A DNA stretch of 64,000 nt from Hirundichthys speculiger. Taxonomy: Eukaryota > Chordata > Actinopteri > Beloniformes > Exocoetidae. The stretch spans positions 744,001 to 808,000 of the forward strand of contig JAGFBZ010002268.1 in assembly GCA_018398805.1 (NCBI GenBank). Direction: 5' to 3'. The notes beneath the pieces are model-generated. The model ran no database searches. It had not been told where the DNA came from and saw only the letters and a program-made list of their open reading frames with translations. Shown in pieces: positions 37,601 to 48,740 of this stretch (position 1 is the stretch's first letter; each line of letters begins with the position of its first letter). The translations under genes and the position numbers were made by a program.

Positions 37601-38279
37601 TGGTCCCTGGTGTCCACACCAGGGACAAAGGGATGACATGATTTAACTTGAAAGTTTGAATCAAAACTCTGTTGCCATTCCAGATGTTATTATTTTACCT
37701 TTTGCACGGTGTGGCCAGGCAGTTTTTGGCAAGGTCCAAACACCGGCCCATGATCCTTCACCGTTAGATGCTCCAGCTTTGACCTCATGGCCTGCTCCTC
37801 CTCCGACACCATACGGAAAGTTCCAGTCTGCAGGAAGATAAATGTGTCACCAGCCTGAGCAGGTTATTCCAGTCAGACTACCATACATGTACGAACCAGA
37901 CTGAATGAAACCCTCCTTTATTTTCTTTAACATCAAACGACACACTCACCTGAAAAACCCTAACCCTTTCTGAGCTGGAGCACAAACTGATGCACAACAG
38001 TGAACAAGTGGTTACTCTGCTTCACATGGTTACAGAAACTTCTAAAGCTAATTCTTAAACACGACTTAATTGTCTATCCCAGAGCCAGCGTCTACTGGCA
38101 CAATAACAGTATTATACACCGACAGTCAGACCTCCTAGAACTAATGCTTTTTACCCAGACCTGTTATCCATCCAATGAACAGTGGCCAGACATCGACCCA
38201 ACCAGCAAACACAAAGATAAAGTGGCATTCAAGTATTCTCTATGAGTTGTTGGAAAGTAATGAAACTTACAGCAGCCAT
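34683..38279 (-). CDS. rlbp1: Rlbp1 (CRALBP), cellular retinaldehyde-binding protein, seven coding exons
   Basis: Carrier of 11-cis-retinal and 11-cis-retinol in Mueller glia and retinal pigment epithelium, needed for cone and rod pigment regeneration. Coding exons, 5' to 3': 38279-38271 (Met-Ala-Ala only), 37827-37699 ([11 protein letters not shown]... DHGPVFGPC), 37541-37337 ([12 protein letters not shown]..., CRAL-TRIO N domain with [10 protein letters not shown]), 35579-35401 ([26 protein letters not shown]), 35299-35141 ([23 protein letters not shown]), 35046-34936 ([25 protein letters not shown]) and 34829-34683 ([17 protein letters not shown], stop). The sum is 939 bp, 312 aa, against 317 in human. 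All phases fit and no frame break was found. Teleosts often have two copies (a and b); which one this is cannot be told here. Confidence 0.95.
35903..36781. mobile_element. foldback-type MITE inside an rlbp1 intron
   Basis: An 879-bp element. Its two ends are inverted copies: TATGGAGCCCTGTTTGGGTC at the left, and GACCCAAACGGGGCTCCATA at the right with one mismatch. The inversion continues inward through many ATTATTATGAAATA units. A 6-bp flank AATAAC is repeated on both sides (35,897-35,902 and 36,782-36,787). The centre (36,250-36,600) is GC-richer with its own short inverted repeats (for example CATCGACTA and TAGTCGATG). It has no coding capacity. The superfamily is not known to me. Confidence 0.7.
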
Positions 38280-39649
38280 GGTTTCAGCGTCTCACAGCAG
38301 CTACGCCGACACTGCAAAGAGAAGAACTGGCACAAACAGGGCATAAGCACATCAGACCGTAAAGAGTCTGCAGCTCCTTATCCAAAACAAGAAACACATC
38401 AGATTTTATTCATTTATTTTTAATACAGAGAAAGGCAAGTAGGGTCAAGAATGATTTACTACACAATTCCACATCAAAGAACTGCATAAACACAAGAGTT
38501 GGGCAGGAAATGTTTTTTCTTGGTTTGGTTAAGTTTAAGTGTTGGAAATGCAGAGTGACTCCTTAACTCATTAGTGGAGCAGAGCTCCATTTACATAACG
38601 GACTGATAAAATGCATCAAGTGTATTGTGTCAGTCCATTGTGTGAGTACACTTTTAATTACTTTGAGTGCTCATGGCTGCATATTAACATTTTTTTAACC
38701 ATTTTTCTCAAGTTGCCACAGGAAGATCAATGACAACAGCAAATTTTCACTGATGTTTCCGCATACATGCAGAAACATCAGTAGGCTCCAAGAAATAAGA
38801 CACAACCAGAAGCTACAGTTTGTCAGTTGTCAGCTACCATCTCTCTTCAGTGAAGCTGAAAACTAGATATCCAATCAACTATTCATGAAAAAATGATCCA
38901 GCTGTATGTGGGATATACATTTGCTCAAATAATTTAACTGGAATGAAGATAATATTAGCTCTACAGCTCCTCCAAACAAATGTGTGAGGAGGAGTAATTT
39001 TTGTTGCAAGTTAAGACAAACAAATTATTCAGAGTAACAAATTGTAGATGCATTCATTAAAGCAAATAGTCCTTATGTGTTTTCCAGTGTCCAATGAAAG
39101 TGTAAAGATTTCCTCCTTGCTAAATAGTATTAATATCCAACATTCATCCAATATCTATCTATTCATTTTTATGTGCTGCTCTGACTAAGAGGCGTTTGAA
39201 CAAAATAGCTGAACAGCCTTACCTTCAGCAGACTGGATGAGAGACCTGCAGAGAGTGGCAGGAGAACTGAGAGTGACACAGAGGACCAGGGGGGGAGGAG
39301 TTACTGAAAACGTCACTCAAAACAGGATTAGACAGTGGATTACAGCAGGTGGCTACACTGGGAGGGCTGATATCACGGAGGAGGAGATGTGTGTGGTACA
39401 GATCTGGATTATCTGTCATGGTCTGGAGGTGCAAAACACAGCAACATTTTATACAATAGTCAATGGACTTCTGTTTTTTTATTGACATGAGTTTTTTTTT
39501 TCTTTTTGTGTGTATTCCAGGTAGTTTTGCTACCTGCATTTTTCACACTGTTCTTTTTTCACTTTGTGTCCTTTGTTCTTGGTGTCCTCATGGCATCTGG
39601 ATCCTTTTAAGTCTTCTTGTGCGTTTCTTTGGGTTGTGTGTTTTGCTTC
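38280..39649. other. intergenic region upstream of rlbp1
   Basis: Contains the presumed rlbp1 5' UTR and promoter just above 38,279 and then AT-rich DNA without a recognised gene. A hairpin (arms ACTGATGTTTC at 38,749-38,759 and GAAACATCAGT at 38,772-38,782) is the only clear structure. The short open frame at 39,237-39,485 has no recognised family. Confidence 0.4.
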
Positions 39650-41319
39650 TACAGCCCCTAGCAAAAAGTATGGAATCACCAGCCTTGGACGAGCACTCAC
39701 TCACACATTTTATTCTGTAGAACAAACTCAGATAAAAAGTATGAAACAATAATGAAGTTTTTCAAAAGTGCAACTCCTGAATTCAGAAACAAAAAGAAAT
39801 GAACAAAAAACATTGTGGTGGTCAGTAAATGTTACTTTTATAGAGCAAGTGCAGGTAAATAAATATGGAATCACTCCATTTTGAGTAGAAAATAAGGATA
39901 CACCCAATCAATTTCCTTTCCTTAATTGGGCACCTGCCTCAGGTTAGATCTGCTCGTTAGTCAGCCGTTAACAAAGGTGCAGTTATCACACCTTGGAGGG
40001 CTGCTGGACCAAGTGGATTGGCAAGAATCATGGCTCCAACAAGAGAGATGTCTCTTGAGACCAAAGACAGGATTATCAAACTTCTTGAAGAAGGTAACTC
40101 TACACATATGGTTGCTAAAGATGTGGGCTGTTCACAGTCAGCTGTATCAAAGATATGGACCAAGTACAAACAGCATGGGAAGGTTGTTAAAGTCAAGCGT
40201 ACTGGTAGACCAAGGAAGACATCTAAGCGTCAAGACAAACAACTAAAGGCCATATGTCTTGAAAACAGAAAATGCACAATAAGACAAATGAAGAAGAAAT
40301 GGGAGGAAGCTGGAGTCAATGTATGTGACAGAACTGTGCAAAATCGCCTAAAGGAAATGGGATTTTCATACAGGTAAGCTAAAAGGAAACCATCATTGAT
40401 GCTTAAACAGAAAAGAACAAGACTGCAATGGGCTAAGGAGAGGCAATCATGGACTGTGGATGACTGGATGAAGGTTATCTTCAGTGATGAGTCACAAATC
40501 TGCATTGGAGAAGGTGATGATGCTGGAACTTTTGTTTGGTGCCGTTCCAGTTAGATTTACAAATAGGACTGCCTAAGAAAACATCAAAATTCCCACAGTC
40601 CTTGATGATATGGGGCTGCATATCAGGCAAAGGCACTGGGGAGATGGTTGTGGTTAAATCCTCAGTAAATGCACAAGTTTACATTGGCATTTTGGACAGC
40701 TTTCTTATCCCTTCAGTTGAAAAAATGTTTGGGGATAATGAAATAATTTTCCAAGATGACAATGCATCACGCCACAGAGCAAAAACTGTGAAAGCATTCC
40801 TTGGTGAAAGACGCATCCAGTCAATGTCATAACCTGCAAAAAGCCCAGATCTAAACCCAATTGAAAACCTGTGGTGGTAATTGGAAAAAATGGCCCACAG
40901 CAAGGCTCCAACCTGCAAAGATGATCTGGCAACTGCAATCAAAGAGAGTTGGCACCCATCAAGTCCATGCCTCAGACTCTGTAATCTGTCATAAAAGCCA
41001 GAGGTGGTGGAACTAAATACTAGTGATGTGTTTTGATTGTTTTTTCTTTGTCTGTTTTTCATGATTCCATATTTTTTTCCTCAAAATGGAGTGATTCCAT
41101 ATTTATTTCCCTGCACTTGCTCTATAAAAGTAGCATTTACTGACCACCCCAATGTTTTTTATTCATTTCTTTTAGTGTTTCTGAATGCTTAGGAGCTGCA
41201 CTTTTAAAAAACTTCATTATTGTTTCATACTTTTTATCTGAGTTTGTTCTAGGGAATGAAATGTCTGAGTGAGCGCTCGTCCAAGGCTGGTGATTTCATA
41301 GTTTTTGCTAAGGGTTGTA
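39650..41319 (+). mobile_element. Tc1-like transposon, full length, inactive
   Basis: About 1.67 kb bounded by TA. The terminal inverted repeats are about 245 bp (39,650-39,896 and 41,072-41,319). Each carries two copies of a TATGGAATCAC motif, an outer one and an inner one next to CCATTTTG. This is the IR/DR arrangement of fish Tc1 elements such as Sleeping Beauty. The transposase begins at 40,030 (MAPTREMSLETKDR) with a paired helix-turn-helix (VAKDVGCSQSAVSKIW) and a GRPRK motif. It is stopped by TAA at 40,378 and by further stops near 40,553, is shifted by a net -1 near 40,575-40,590, and is stopped again at 40,830. Remnants of the DDE core are visible (FSDES, FQDDNAS, KSPDLNPIENLW). Confidence 0.9.
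40030..40935 (+). pseudogene. Tc1-like transposase pseudogene
   Basis: The first 116 codons (40,030-40,377) are intact and carry the DNA-binding domain. The catalytic DDE domain follows but is broken by several in-frame stops and at least one shift, so no active enzyme can be made. The best surviving part of the catalytic domain is 40,536-40,832 (LMIWGCISGKG, FQDDNASRHRAKTV). Confidence 0.85.
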
Positions 41320-43484
41320 TGTACCCCTTTCATGCCTACTACAGGAGCTTGTAGAAAAATATGACATTCTTGGAGGATGTTCATTTAAGTTTTTATTTAT
41401 TCAATAGTAAGAAAAAACACCAAGAGATCTGACACTTGCTAACATTCTGAATTTGTTGAATATACTGAAAGATTTTTATAAAATTAATCCAATTATTCCC
41501 CCTTGTGGATGATGGATGGATGCAACACAATTATTGCAATCAATGGAAATTTAATGGCTCAAGTAGAGGAAATATTTATGAAGTTAGTCAATCATGAGAA
41601 AAAAAACTCTACAATAATCTACTGGGAAGAAAAAAAAGATTCTTTACACCTTTTCCTGTCTTTTTGCAGGTTTAGTTTCTCGTGGCATGGACTTTTCTAC
41701 TACTACTACTGCTACTACTAATAATAAAAGATTTTCCTCAAAAGCTGATCTCTAACAGTCTTTAGGATGGAACCAGGTTGTGGATGTTTTTTTTATTTGC
41801 ATCATACATTTTAATCTGGATCTTGGGAGCTGGTCATTTCATTGGGCTGACATGTCTTTTCCTTTAGTTTCAGTTTTCATTTTTGTGCTCTTTGGCATTT
41901 GAACTGTGTGAAGTTTTCTTACCATTATAAGTATACCAACAACACCTGTTTCTTTTGTCTTCTGCTTCTTTGTTTTAATTTGCCTTTTTTGTCTGCACAT
42001 ATTGCTGCTTCTCTGTGACTCCGCATGTGTATCTGCCCACTGTCTTTTAATCACGCACACGTCTAATTCAAAAGCTTTCACAACTTTTCAAAACAGAGAA
42101 TGGTTTGTCATTAAAGGAAATACGTTATATATGTTTTTTAAAGATGAAAATAAACAATGATACATTATCCAAAAACTGAAAAATTAACACAAAAAAGAAT
42201 GATCTGAAATACTGAAAAATTACAGAAGAAAATGTAAGAACTTATAAAATAACATTATAGAGAAGACAATATTGGAAGAACACAAAGAACATGAGCACCA
42301 TGAGGACATCATACTCTGAAGGTAAAGATGGACCTTCCTGCAGGTTTGTTTAGGTACATGCAACTGAACAGTCTATTACATGAAACATGTGATTTCATGC
42401 TTTTGATTTAACCAGTGATTTCATCTGTATACTCGTTATGTTTATTTCATGAAAAAAAAAAGCATCTCACATTGTGTAAAAAAAAAGGAATTGTCATTTT
42501 ATTTTCTCACTGCCTGCTGTGGCTGCTTTCACCCCTACAGACTAAAGGTTAACCCAGCCACGCATGTGACATGAGAAGTGGTATTTCAGCCTGACTGCTG
42601 TGCCTGTGGGAGTGAGACTTCACGGCAAACATTCCTCTGCACATTCTTTGAAATCCTCCTCAGAGGGATCCGCTTGTTTCGTGTCCCAGATTGTGTATTA
42701 TTTATCCATGATTGCACAGTATCAGACAGCACGGCCTCTCTTGCAGCACCAGTTATCAACTACAGTAACACAGAGTGAGCAATTTGCTTGTGTTTTTTGA
42801 GACTGAGTTTTTCTGGGTTTTTTTTTTCTTTTGTCTGAATTGATCTTTGCTGATCACTGCACTCATTTTGGTGTTGTTTTTGGTTAAGTAATGCACGTGC
42901 TTGTCTTATCAACGTCTCTTTGGATAGTGTTGTTGGTTTTTCTGCCACTTGGGCTTGGGCTGAACTATTTCATCAGCAGATGGATGGATTGCTGTTTTGT
43001 ACAGAAACTTGCTACGCAGAAGAGGACTCTTGAACAGCGTTCATAACACCTTAGTGGTAATACTTTTGTGGTTTTTGAATAAGCTGTTGGACAGATAGTG
43101 ATGATATTTGGTGCAGACATCCATAGGCACCTTGGGATGAATAATCAGACGTTTAGTGATACTCATGTCTTGTGATTATTTAGAAATTGTGCTTATTCAA
43201 TTTGTGTGATTCCTGCTCATTTTTTACCATCCTGTCATTCTAAGTCTGCCCACCAGATGTCCTCAGACTCTACCACCTGACTCATTCACTTGGCCTTCCA
43301 CAACCACCTGCTCACCTATTTCTCTTTCTTTAAACATAAGATCACTCAGAAACACTCAGATCTCACTTGTATTCAGTCTCCTGACCAGCTCACAGTATAC
43401 GTTTCAGCCATTGTTCTTATTTTTTTGTCACAGTTTCATTCTCATTCCATATTGTACTGTATTTTTTATCTTGTATATTTCCAT
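41320..43484. other. gene-free repeat-poor stretch
   Basis: AT-rich sequence with short simple repeats ((CTA)n near 41,700, A-runs) and no frame with recognisable similarity. I see nothing functional. Confidence 0.4.
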
Positions 43485-43562
43485 CCATCCATTATCTTTA
43501 CCTGCTTAGTCCTGTGTAGGGTCACAGGGATTTGCTGGAGCCTATCTCCTGCAAGGCTCATT
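43485..43562 (+). repeat. fragment of a common teleost interspersed repeat
   Basis: 'ccatccatccattatcttta' followed by 'tgctggagcctatctcctgc' is a short diverged copy of the same repeat family that is longer at 45,782-46,120. Confidence 0.5.
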
Positions 43563-43756
43563 ATCTATTTTTTTCCTTCCATTTTTCACAGTGTCTGTTT
43601 ATTTTGTCTTCCCTATTGTGTTTTCAGATATTTTTTAGACTCAAGCATTATGAAGAGTCAGGTCAAAGGAAACAGGACATGCTCATATTATGGAGGATGT
43701 TATTTTCTGCATGACTGTATGAGTTTCACTCTTCTTTACAACATTGCTCCAGTTCA

Positions 43757-44170
43757 GTGATGTTTTAGGGCATTCACCTCATGCAGAGCTCTTTTAAGGT
43801 TCTGCCACAGCATTTCAGTTGGGTTGAGGTCTGGACTTTGACTGGGTCATTCCAAAACCTTGATGCTTTTATTTTTCAGCTGCTCTGATGTGTATTTGCT
43901 GGGGTTACCTCAGACTCAGTTTTGACCAAGCTTTAGCTGTCAGACAGCTGCTCTCTGTAATACGGTGCTATACAGAAGAGTGCATGATCGACTTAGGTCC
44001 TGTGGCTGCAGAACAACCCCACATCACCATCACTCCAGTGCCATGCTTAACAGTGGGTATGAAGTGTTTCTGCTGAGATACTGTATTTGGTTTTCGCTGA
44101 ACACACCACTGTGCAACTCCACTTTGGTCTCATCTGTCCATAGCACTTTATTAAAGAAGTCTTGACCTCA
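43757..44170 (+). repeat. teleost DNA-transposon-derived interspersed repeat
   Basis: Contains phrases typical of an abundant fish repeat ('ctgccacagcatttcagttg', 'ctggactttgactgggtc', 'tccaaaaccttgatgctttt', 'tggtctcatctgtccatagc'). The family and superfamily cannot be assigned with confidence. No intact frame. Confidence 0.5.
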
Positions 44171-44494
44171 GCTGTGTTTCCATATTCTTCTTAGACGGGG
44201 CCTCTGAGCTCACTGATTTTCCTGCATGCACTTCTGTGTGTGAGTGTTCCCCATAAACCTTTCAGAAAGACATCCGTCTTAGTTAATATCTATTTTGGTT
44301 TCATGGCATGGATTCCAAGAATAAAGTGTTGCAAAGCAGGAGGAAGAAGCAGACCACAGGTCTAGTCGAACAGAAAAATAATTATCTCCTGGTCTTGTCC
44401 AAAGCTCTTTTCCCTAACCTTGTCAGGTACATACATTCTTTCGAACTTTCCTGAACATGTAGTGGGAAACAGATAAAGGGATTTGTATTGTATT

Positions 44495-45540
44495 TTGCAT
44501 GGTTGCTAAAGATCTGCACGAGGGACCTTGAACTGTTTGCTGTGAGTTTCCATCCATATTATTTACCCAGAGAGTTTACCTGTGTTATTCTGGTAGTGAT
44601 TTATATTGTACCTGGTATGGCTCCAGACGCAGCCTGTGATGTCATCACCTCCGTTATTGCAAGGCTGCAAAACACAGTATCCAAACTCAGTTATGGCGAT
44701 CTCTGGAGACTTCAACAATGTCTCCCTCTCTGCAGCTTTACCAACATTCCAACAGTTTGTCAACTGCTCCACCAGAGAAATTAAGACGTATGACTTATTT
44801 TATGCAAATATTAAAAATGCATACAGCTGCTCTGCCCTGCCACCTTTAGGAAGATCTGACCATAATCTGGTTCTTCTCACCTCCACCTACAAGCCCATCG
44901 TTCAGCAGCAAGCAGTGTTCACAAAAACTATCAAAACCTGGTCTAGTGAAGCTGAAGATGCTCTGAAAGGTTGCTTTGAGGCTACGGACTGGAATGCCCT
45001 CTGTGAACCTCATGGAGACAACATCAACACCATGACTGAGTGTGTGACAGATTATATAAACTTCTGTGTGGACAGCATCGTTCCAACAAGAACTGTGAGG
45101 TGCTTCCCCAATAACAAACCCTGGATCACCAAAGACCTGGAAAAGCTGCTGAACATCAAAAAGAAAGCCTTTAGGGATGTAGACAGGGAGTTATTGAAGA
45201 CAACACAAAAACAAATTAAAGCACAAACCAGGAAGTGCAAGGAGGACTACAGGAAGAAGCTAGAAAGTCAGCTCCAGCAGAACAACGTGAGGGATGTGTG
45301 GTCCGGAATGAAGAAGATCACCGGCTTCAAGGCAAAGGGGGACCAGACTGATGGAGGTCTGGACAGAGCTAATGAACTGAACAGGTTCTTCAATAGGTTA
45401 TTATTGCTGTAATATTATTATTATTGCTAAAAAAAAAAAAAAGAGAGAGAGAGAGAGAGCCCATTGCTACAGTGTTGAATTTCCCTTTATGGGATAAATA
45501 AAGTATTTTTCATTCATTCATTTCATTATTTCATGTTTAA
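44495..45540 (+). mobile_element. L2/Rex-type LINE lacking reverse transcriptase
   Basis: Encodes the second half of an apurinic-like endonuclease domain (YLPREFTCVIL, MAISGDFNN, DLFYANIKNAYS, GRSDHNLVLL) and the linker that follows it (NNKPWITKDLEKLLNIKK, KEDYRKKLESQLQQNN). The first part (frame from 44,488) and the second (frame from 44,606) are joined by a single extra A in an A-run near 44,667. The frame stops at 45,412 where the reverse transcriptase should begin. The sequence then passes through A- and GA-runs into the LINE 3' tail ('ttgaatttccctttatggga', 'taaataaagtatttttcatt'). The catalytic RT is deleted, so it is immobile. Confidence 0.7.
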
Positions 45541-45781
45541 CCGAGTTGCTATAAAAGGTATCCTTGCTGAAATCAAAACTAACATGAGGTGATAAGATTT
45601 AATAATTACTTATCTGTTTATTGATTTATTTTTTAAACTCCGTTCTTGGACCTTCCATCCCTCCAAAACATGTAGTAAAAAAAAAAAAAAAAAAAAAAAA
45701 AGGGAAAAATGGACAGAGAAAAATAAACACATAATTGATAAATAAGAAGTTAATTATACTAAAAAGAAATCAATTAATCAA

Positions 45782-46120
45782 TTATCCATCCATCCATTTT
45801 CTATACCCGTTTCATCCTTGAAGGTTCACGGGGATCTGCTGGAGCCTATCCCAGCTGTCTACGGGCGAAAGGCAGGGGCACACCCTGGACAGGTCGCCAG
45901 TCCATCGCAGGGTCACACATACAGACACACAACCACTCACACTCTCATTCACACCTACGGGCAATTTAGAATTATCAATTAACCTGACATGCATGTCTTT
46001 GGACTGTGGGAGGAAGCCGGAGTACCCGGAGGAAACCCATGCAAGCACGGGGAGAACATGCAAACTCCACACAGAAAGGCCCCAAGGTTCAATCCAGGTC
46101 CTGGATTGAACCAATTAATC
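45782..46120 (+). repeat. ubiquitous teleost interspersed repeat
   Basis: Recognisable by 'ccatccattttctatacccg', 'tggagcctatcccagctgtc', 'acaccctggacaggtcgcca', 'tgtctttggactgtgggagg' and 'gggagaacatgcaaactcca'. This repeat occurs in very many copies in percomorph fish genomes. I cannot assign its class firmly. Confidence 0.7.
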
Positions 46121-46640
46121 AATTAAATAAACAAAAACATTTTAACAACCAAGCACACAAAAAGTAATAAAAAAAAAACAGAAATAATAATTTCAAAAAT
46201 ACAGATCAGTAAATATGTTCTGGATTGTTGCATTTTGTTTTTATTTAAATTTTTAGATATCATTCTACATTTTATGAAATCAAAATTGGAACAGATTTTT
46301 GGAACAGATGGAGATCTGCTTTAATTTCAAATATAACACTATCCCTATAATAAAAATAAAAATAGAAAAACGTCTTCTGTCTGCTCTCTTTTTATATACC
46401 ACTCTACATGCATGACCTCCTCTTCAACCTGTCAGCATTTAAGATCATATTCTGGTCTTTGGTAAGTTCACTCACATATAACCTTGTCATGTGACCTTGA
46501 CATATCATATCTCGTGACATCATCAACTGTGGACTACTTAAGTGGATCAGAGGACAGAATTCACAGAGTTCTGGCAAACACTGAAGATTCAACACATTCT
46601 ACTTTCACGTTGCTGAAAAATACTACAATTCTGAGAAACA

Positions 46641-48740
46641 ATGAGCAAAATTAATTATTCAGACAATCTCTGGGAACAACTGATGGCTTTACCAGAGGAT
46701 AGATTTGAAATAACTTCTGGTAATCGGCCCTGGAGTGAAATAGTGGATGAGGAATTTGGAGAGCCGTCTGATGAGTTAATTATTTATCCTTACGTAGACG
46801 AAAATGGAGAAACGTATGAAGGATCCTCCGACGATTCAGAAGCTTCAGATGATGAAAGAACTGAAGACAGAAATTCAACAGTGACTGAAACTGAAACATC
46901 TGATGACTGGACTGATATAGAGGACGATGATTCGGATGATGATTCTGAAGAGATAATTATTCATCCCTGTAAAGGTGAGTACGAAGAAAAGGAGAAGGAA
47001 CCTGCCGTCGATATCAAATCACCAGAAGAAGATCAAAACACTGAAGAAACAGCTTTGACTGTAGTTGAAAAAGAAGCAACTACAGATAAACTTCTTCAGA
47101 GTGACGTGGTGGAAAAGGATTTAGAGAAGTCAGAAGAGATAATTATTCCTCCCAAAGGTGGGTCCGAAGAAAGGGATGAGGAACCTTCTGTCGACGCTCA
47201 AAAAGATCAAAGCACTGGAAAAACACCTTTGACAGTGGCTAAAATCGAAACGTCTCAAAATCTTCTCTGGAGTCAAGTGGTGAAGAAAAATTTGAAAAAT
47301 GTGCCAACTTCCAACTTTGAAAGTGTTCAGACAGAGAAGGACAAATCCCGGGGTTCTCCTTCTTCTGGGACTCATGAGTTAGAGGTGGTCCAGGTGGGAA
47401 ACAGCAACTTTCCCGCCTCTGTGACTCCTCCCTCAGGATTCATTACGAAGGACAACTCTCACCGCCAAGAAAGGGCAACGTCCACTTGGAACTACAACAA
47501 GACAACCAGTTCAGGGATCATTTCAGAGGCAGAGAGTACCCTTCCAGGAATATCACCACAAGCAGAGGAACCACCAGAACCAACAATTAGACATCAGAAG
47601 GAACCCCCTGCTGGAAAAGAATTTACTTCTCACACAGGAAAAAGAGAAGAGGATCGCTGCAGAGGAGGACTGTCAGCGGTTCTGGAAAAAGCTTCAAGAG
47701 GTGGAACTGAGCTTGGAGGAAGAACAAAAGTGGGGGTTGGACCACCAAAACGAGCTCAGCCGTTGCAAAGACGTCATCCAGAACCTGCGTCAGGCCTCCA
47801 AAGATGCTGCAGCAAAAAGAGAAGCTCAGTCCAAATGTGAGGAGGCCCAGTTGTTGGTTCTGGAAAAAGAGCGGGAAAAGCTGAAAAAGCAGATCCAAGA
47901 AAAGATCAGCTCTAAACGTGAATTGGAAGCCAAACTTAGAGCACAGAAAGAAAAGACAGAAAGTCTGGAGTGGAAGGTGGCGGAGCTCAGGGTGCAGCTG
48001 AAGACCACCTTGGTTCCTGCCAAACACCTGGCTGAGGTGAGTGCAGGTGCACCTGAGTCCTCTGCAACACAGACAGATGTTTCAGAACTAACAGTCAGCA
48101 CACAACCTGAAGTCTGTGGTTCTGGAAACATCTCTGGAGCAAAGGAAGGCTCCAAGCCGGACCTCTGTGATGCTGTCGATGGTTTCCTTAAACCAGCTGA
48201 CTGTGTTCAAACCAGAAACCTGGTGGCCCCAAAAAATCTGGCTCCAAAAATAGAAGCTTCAGAACCACAAGAGGTCTCTGAACCCATAGAGATCATTGAA
48301 ACTAAAATTTGTCACAAACCCAAAAGAGCTGTCTCAGGTGTTTCGGTTTGGAACCCAAACCAAACCAAAAGACACAGAACTGATCTCTAAAATACAGAAG
48401 GCCTCCCAACCACCAGAGGTCCCCCCAAATATAGACGTATCCAAACGGATAATTAAGAAGGCCGTACGTGGAAGGAAGAAGATACAACTCACTGATAACA
48501 ACAAGAAATGTGAGATTGTAAAGGAAATCCCTAAACCACCAGAAGTTCGTTCTCAAAGAGGATCCGGTTATTCCAGCAGAACCGGTTGTAGAAACTGAGG
48601 TCTCAGAGCCAGAAGAAGTCATTGCTTCTGATGTGATCTCTGAAAAAGAATACAAGCCCTCTTTGATAAGACAATTCAGGAAATTCTTGACTCCGTCATG
48701 TCTGCGCCAATACAAACACAAGAATAAAAACCAAAATTAG
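46641..48740 (+). CDS. intronless acidic/coiled-coil protein of unknown family (frame-disrupted)
   Basis: I do not recognise this gene. The ATG at 46,641 has a good context (AACAATGAGC). Residues 1-100 are very acidic (DDSEASDDERTED, DIEDDDSDDDSEE). Residues 102-163 and 164-220 are an imperfect tandem duplication, each beginning SEEIII-P and ending in a KDLEK/KNLKN-like helix. The frame then moves +1 between about 47,424 and 47,480 into a long charged coiled coil (QEKEKRIAAEE, then 47,701-48,050 with EREKLKKQIQEKI). It moves +1 again near 48,310 and once more near 48,545, ending in a basic tail (LIRQFRKFLTPSCLRQYKHK) with a stop at 48,738. Read across those shifts it would be about 700 aa. 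No introns are evident. A young lineage-specific gene, a retrocopy or a decaying pseudogene are all possible. The frame shifts may be sequence errors. Confidence 0.5.

Noticed and set aside
43290..43760. 156-aa plus-strand frame
   Set aside because: Crosses a fragment of a common interspersed repeat and has no recognisable similarity.
47623..48027. 134-aa minus-strand frame
   Set aside because: Leu/Phe-rich antisense shadow of the coiled-coil segment on the plus strand.
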